Assembly (NCBI GenBank): GCA_002346525.1
Contig: DDZY01000206.1
Location: 11,726 to 26,728, forward strand
DNA: 15,003 bases
Direction: 5' to 3'
Source of the DNA: Proteobacteria bacterium UBA2996
GTDB taxonomy: Bacteria; Pseudomonadota; Gammaproteobacteria; Arenicellales; UBA868
Of this stretch, positions 14,297-15,003 are shown one piece after another (position 1 is the first letter of the stretch; each line of letters starts with the position of its first letter). The notes beneath the pieces are model-generated. The model searched no databases and was not told the origin of the DNA. It saw only the letters and a program-made list of their open reading frames with translations. Both the position numbers and the translations under genes were made by a program.

Positions 14297-15003
14297 ATGA
14301 ACGACCGGCTATATATTTTCGACACCACCTTGCGCGACGGGGAACAGAGCCCAGGCGCGTCGATGACCGCAGCGGAGAAGATCCGGATTGCAAGGCAGTT
14401 GGAAAAACTCAAGGTAGATATCATTGAAGCGGGCTTTCCCGCAGCCAGTGAAGGCGACTCCCAAGCGGTAAAAATGGTCGCTAGAGAGATTCGCGAGAGC
14501 CGAATCTGCGGATTGGCAAGGGCAAACCCCGGTGACGTCGACAAGGCAGCCGACGCCGTGAAGGAGGCCAATGCACCGCGCATTCATACTTTTATTGCGA
14601 CGTCGCCGATCCACATGAAGGCCAAGCTTCGGATGTCGCCAGAGGACGTGCTCGAAAAAGCGGTGCAGGCAGTTCGCCAGGCCAGAGACGCTGTGGACGA
14701 TGTTGAATTCTCGGCCGAGGACGCGGGCCGCTCCGATGAAGACTTCCTCTGCAGAATCTTCGAAGCCGTAATCGAGGCCGGTGCGCGGACGGTAAATATC
14801 CCAGACACCGTCGGCTACACCATGCCGGATCAGTTTGGTGACATGTTCAAACGCCTGATGGAGCGTATCCCGAATTCGGATAAAGCCATCTTTTCGGTCC
14901 ACTGTCACAACGACCTCGGCGTGGCGGTCGCCAACTCGCTGGCGGCTGTGCAAGCGGGAGCACGTCAGGTCGAATGCACGATCAATGGCCTTGGGGAGCG
15001 GGC
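14297..15003 (+). CDS. leuA: 2-isopropylmalate synthase, N-terminal part (runs off right edge)
   Basis: LeuA condenses 2-ketoisovalerate and acetyl-CoA to 2-isopropylmalate, the first step committed to leucine; the ketoisovalerate comes from the valine branch fed by ilvIHC. The visible 235 codons (plus two bases) encode the catalytic TIM barrel: IFDTTLRDGEQSPGASM at the N terminus, EAGFPAASEGD, ATSPIHMKAKL, VEFSAEDAGRSD, IPDTVGYTMP and the metal-binding HCHNDLGVAVANS, then the start of the GLGER motif at the edge. The C-terminal leucine-sensing domain is outside the window. GGAGA (14286-14290) lies six bases before the ATG. It is preceded by its own promoter and a leucine-rich leader frame. 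The alignment of motifs fits the bacterial LeuA type 1 family. Confidence 0.96.
   Translation, partial: MNDRLYIFDTTLRDGEQSPGASMTAAEKIRIARQLEKLKVDIIEAGFPAASEGDSQAVKMVAREIRESRICGLARANPGDVDKAADAVKEANAPRIHTFIATSPIHMKAKLRMSPEDVLEKAVQAVRQARDAVDDVEFSAEDAGRSDEDFLCRIFEAVIEAGARTVNIPDTVGYTMPDQFGDMFKRLMERIPNSDKAIFSVHCHNDLGVAVANSLAAVQAGARQVECTINGLGER

Overview
The window is a housekeeping region of a proteobacterial chromosome, most likely from a gammaproteobacterium. The run truA-trpF-accD-folC-dedD-cvpA-purF is the gammaproteobacterial purF neighbourhood (E. coli has accD-folC-dedD-cvpA-purF; Pseudomonas also has trpF between truA and accD). A divergent lpxH/cysS pair and the order ilvI-ilvH-ilvC-psd-pssA-leuA follow. 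The latter order is, from memory, shared by betaproteobacteria and deep gammaproteobacteria such as Chromatiales-type lineages. No mobile elements, CRISPR arrays, rRNA or tRNA genes were seen. Genus-level assignment is not possible from the sequence alone.

Layout. Positions 1-165 (minus) hold the first 55 codons of trpB, which runs off the left edge. It diverges across about 130 bp from a plus-strand cluster: truA (tRNA pseudouridine synthase), trpF, accD, folC, dedD, cvpA and purF (299-6787). Genes here overlap or lie at most 36 bp apart, so this is probably one operon mixing tRNA modification, tryptophan, fatty acid, folate, cell division and purine functions. lpxH (minus, lipid A synthesis) converges on purF with an 18-bp gap and diverges from cysS (cysteinyl-tRNA synthetase). 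A good sigma70-type promoter lies between cysS and ilvI. It should drive ilvI-ilvH-ilvC (acetolactate synthase large and small subunits, ketol-acid reductoisomerase) and probably also psd-pssA (phosphatidylethanolamine synthesis). After pssA comes a 261-bp gap, then leuA (2-isopropylmalate synthase), cut by the right edge.

The most interesting part is the gap before leuA. It holds a strong promoter (TTGCCA, 17 bp, TATACT) whose predicted start falls on or next to an ATGATG. That opens a 37-codon reading frame with 10 leucine codons, 8 of them among the last 17. It looks like a leuL leader peptide controlling leuA in response to leucyl-tRNA, with the unusual feature that its mRNA would be leaderless. 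Mutually exclusive short hairpins follow, but no canonical intrinsic terminator could be found, so the mechanism is open.

Other points are a 19-codon reading frame between ilvH and ilvC that overlaps the ilvC start by ATGA, the divergent trpB away from trpF, several non-ATG starts (truA, trpF, lpxH), and a GDGS-to-GEAS change in the acetolactate synthase metal/ThDP motif. Everything else looks like intact, ordinary core metabolism; no wholly new system was found.
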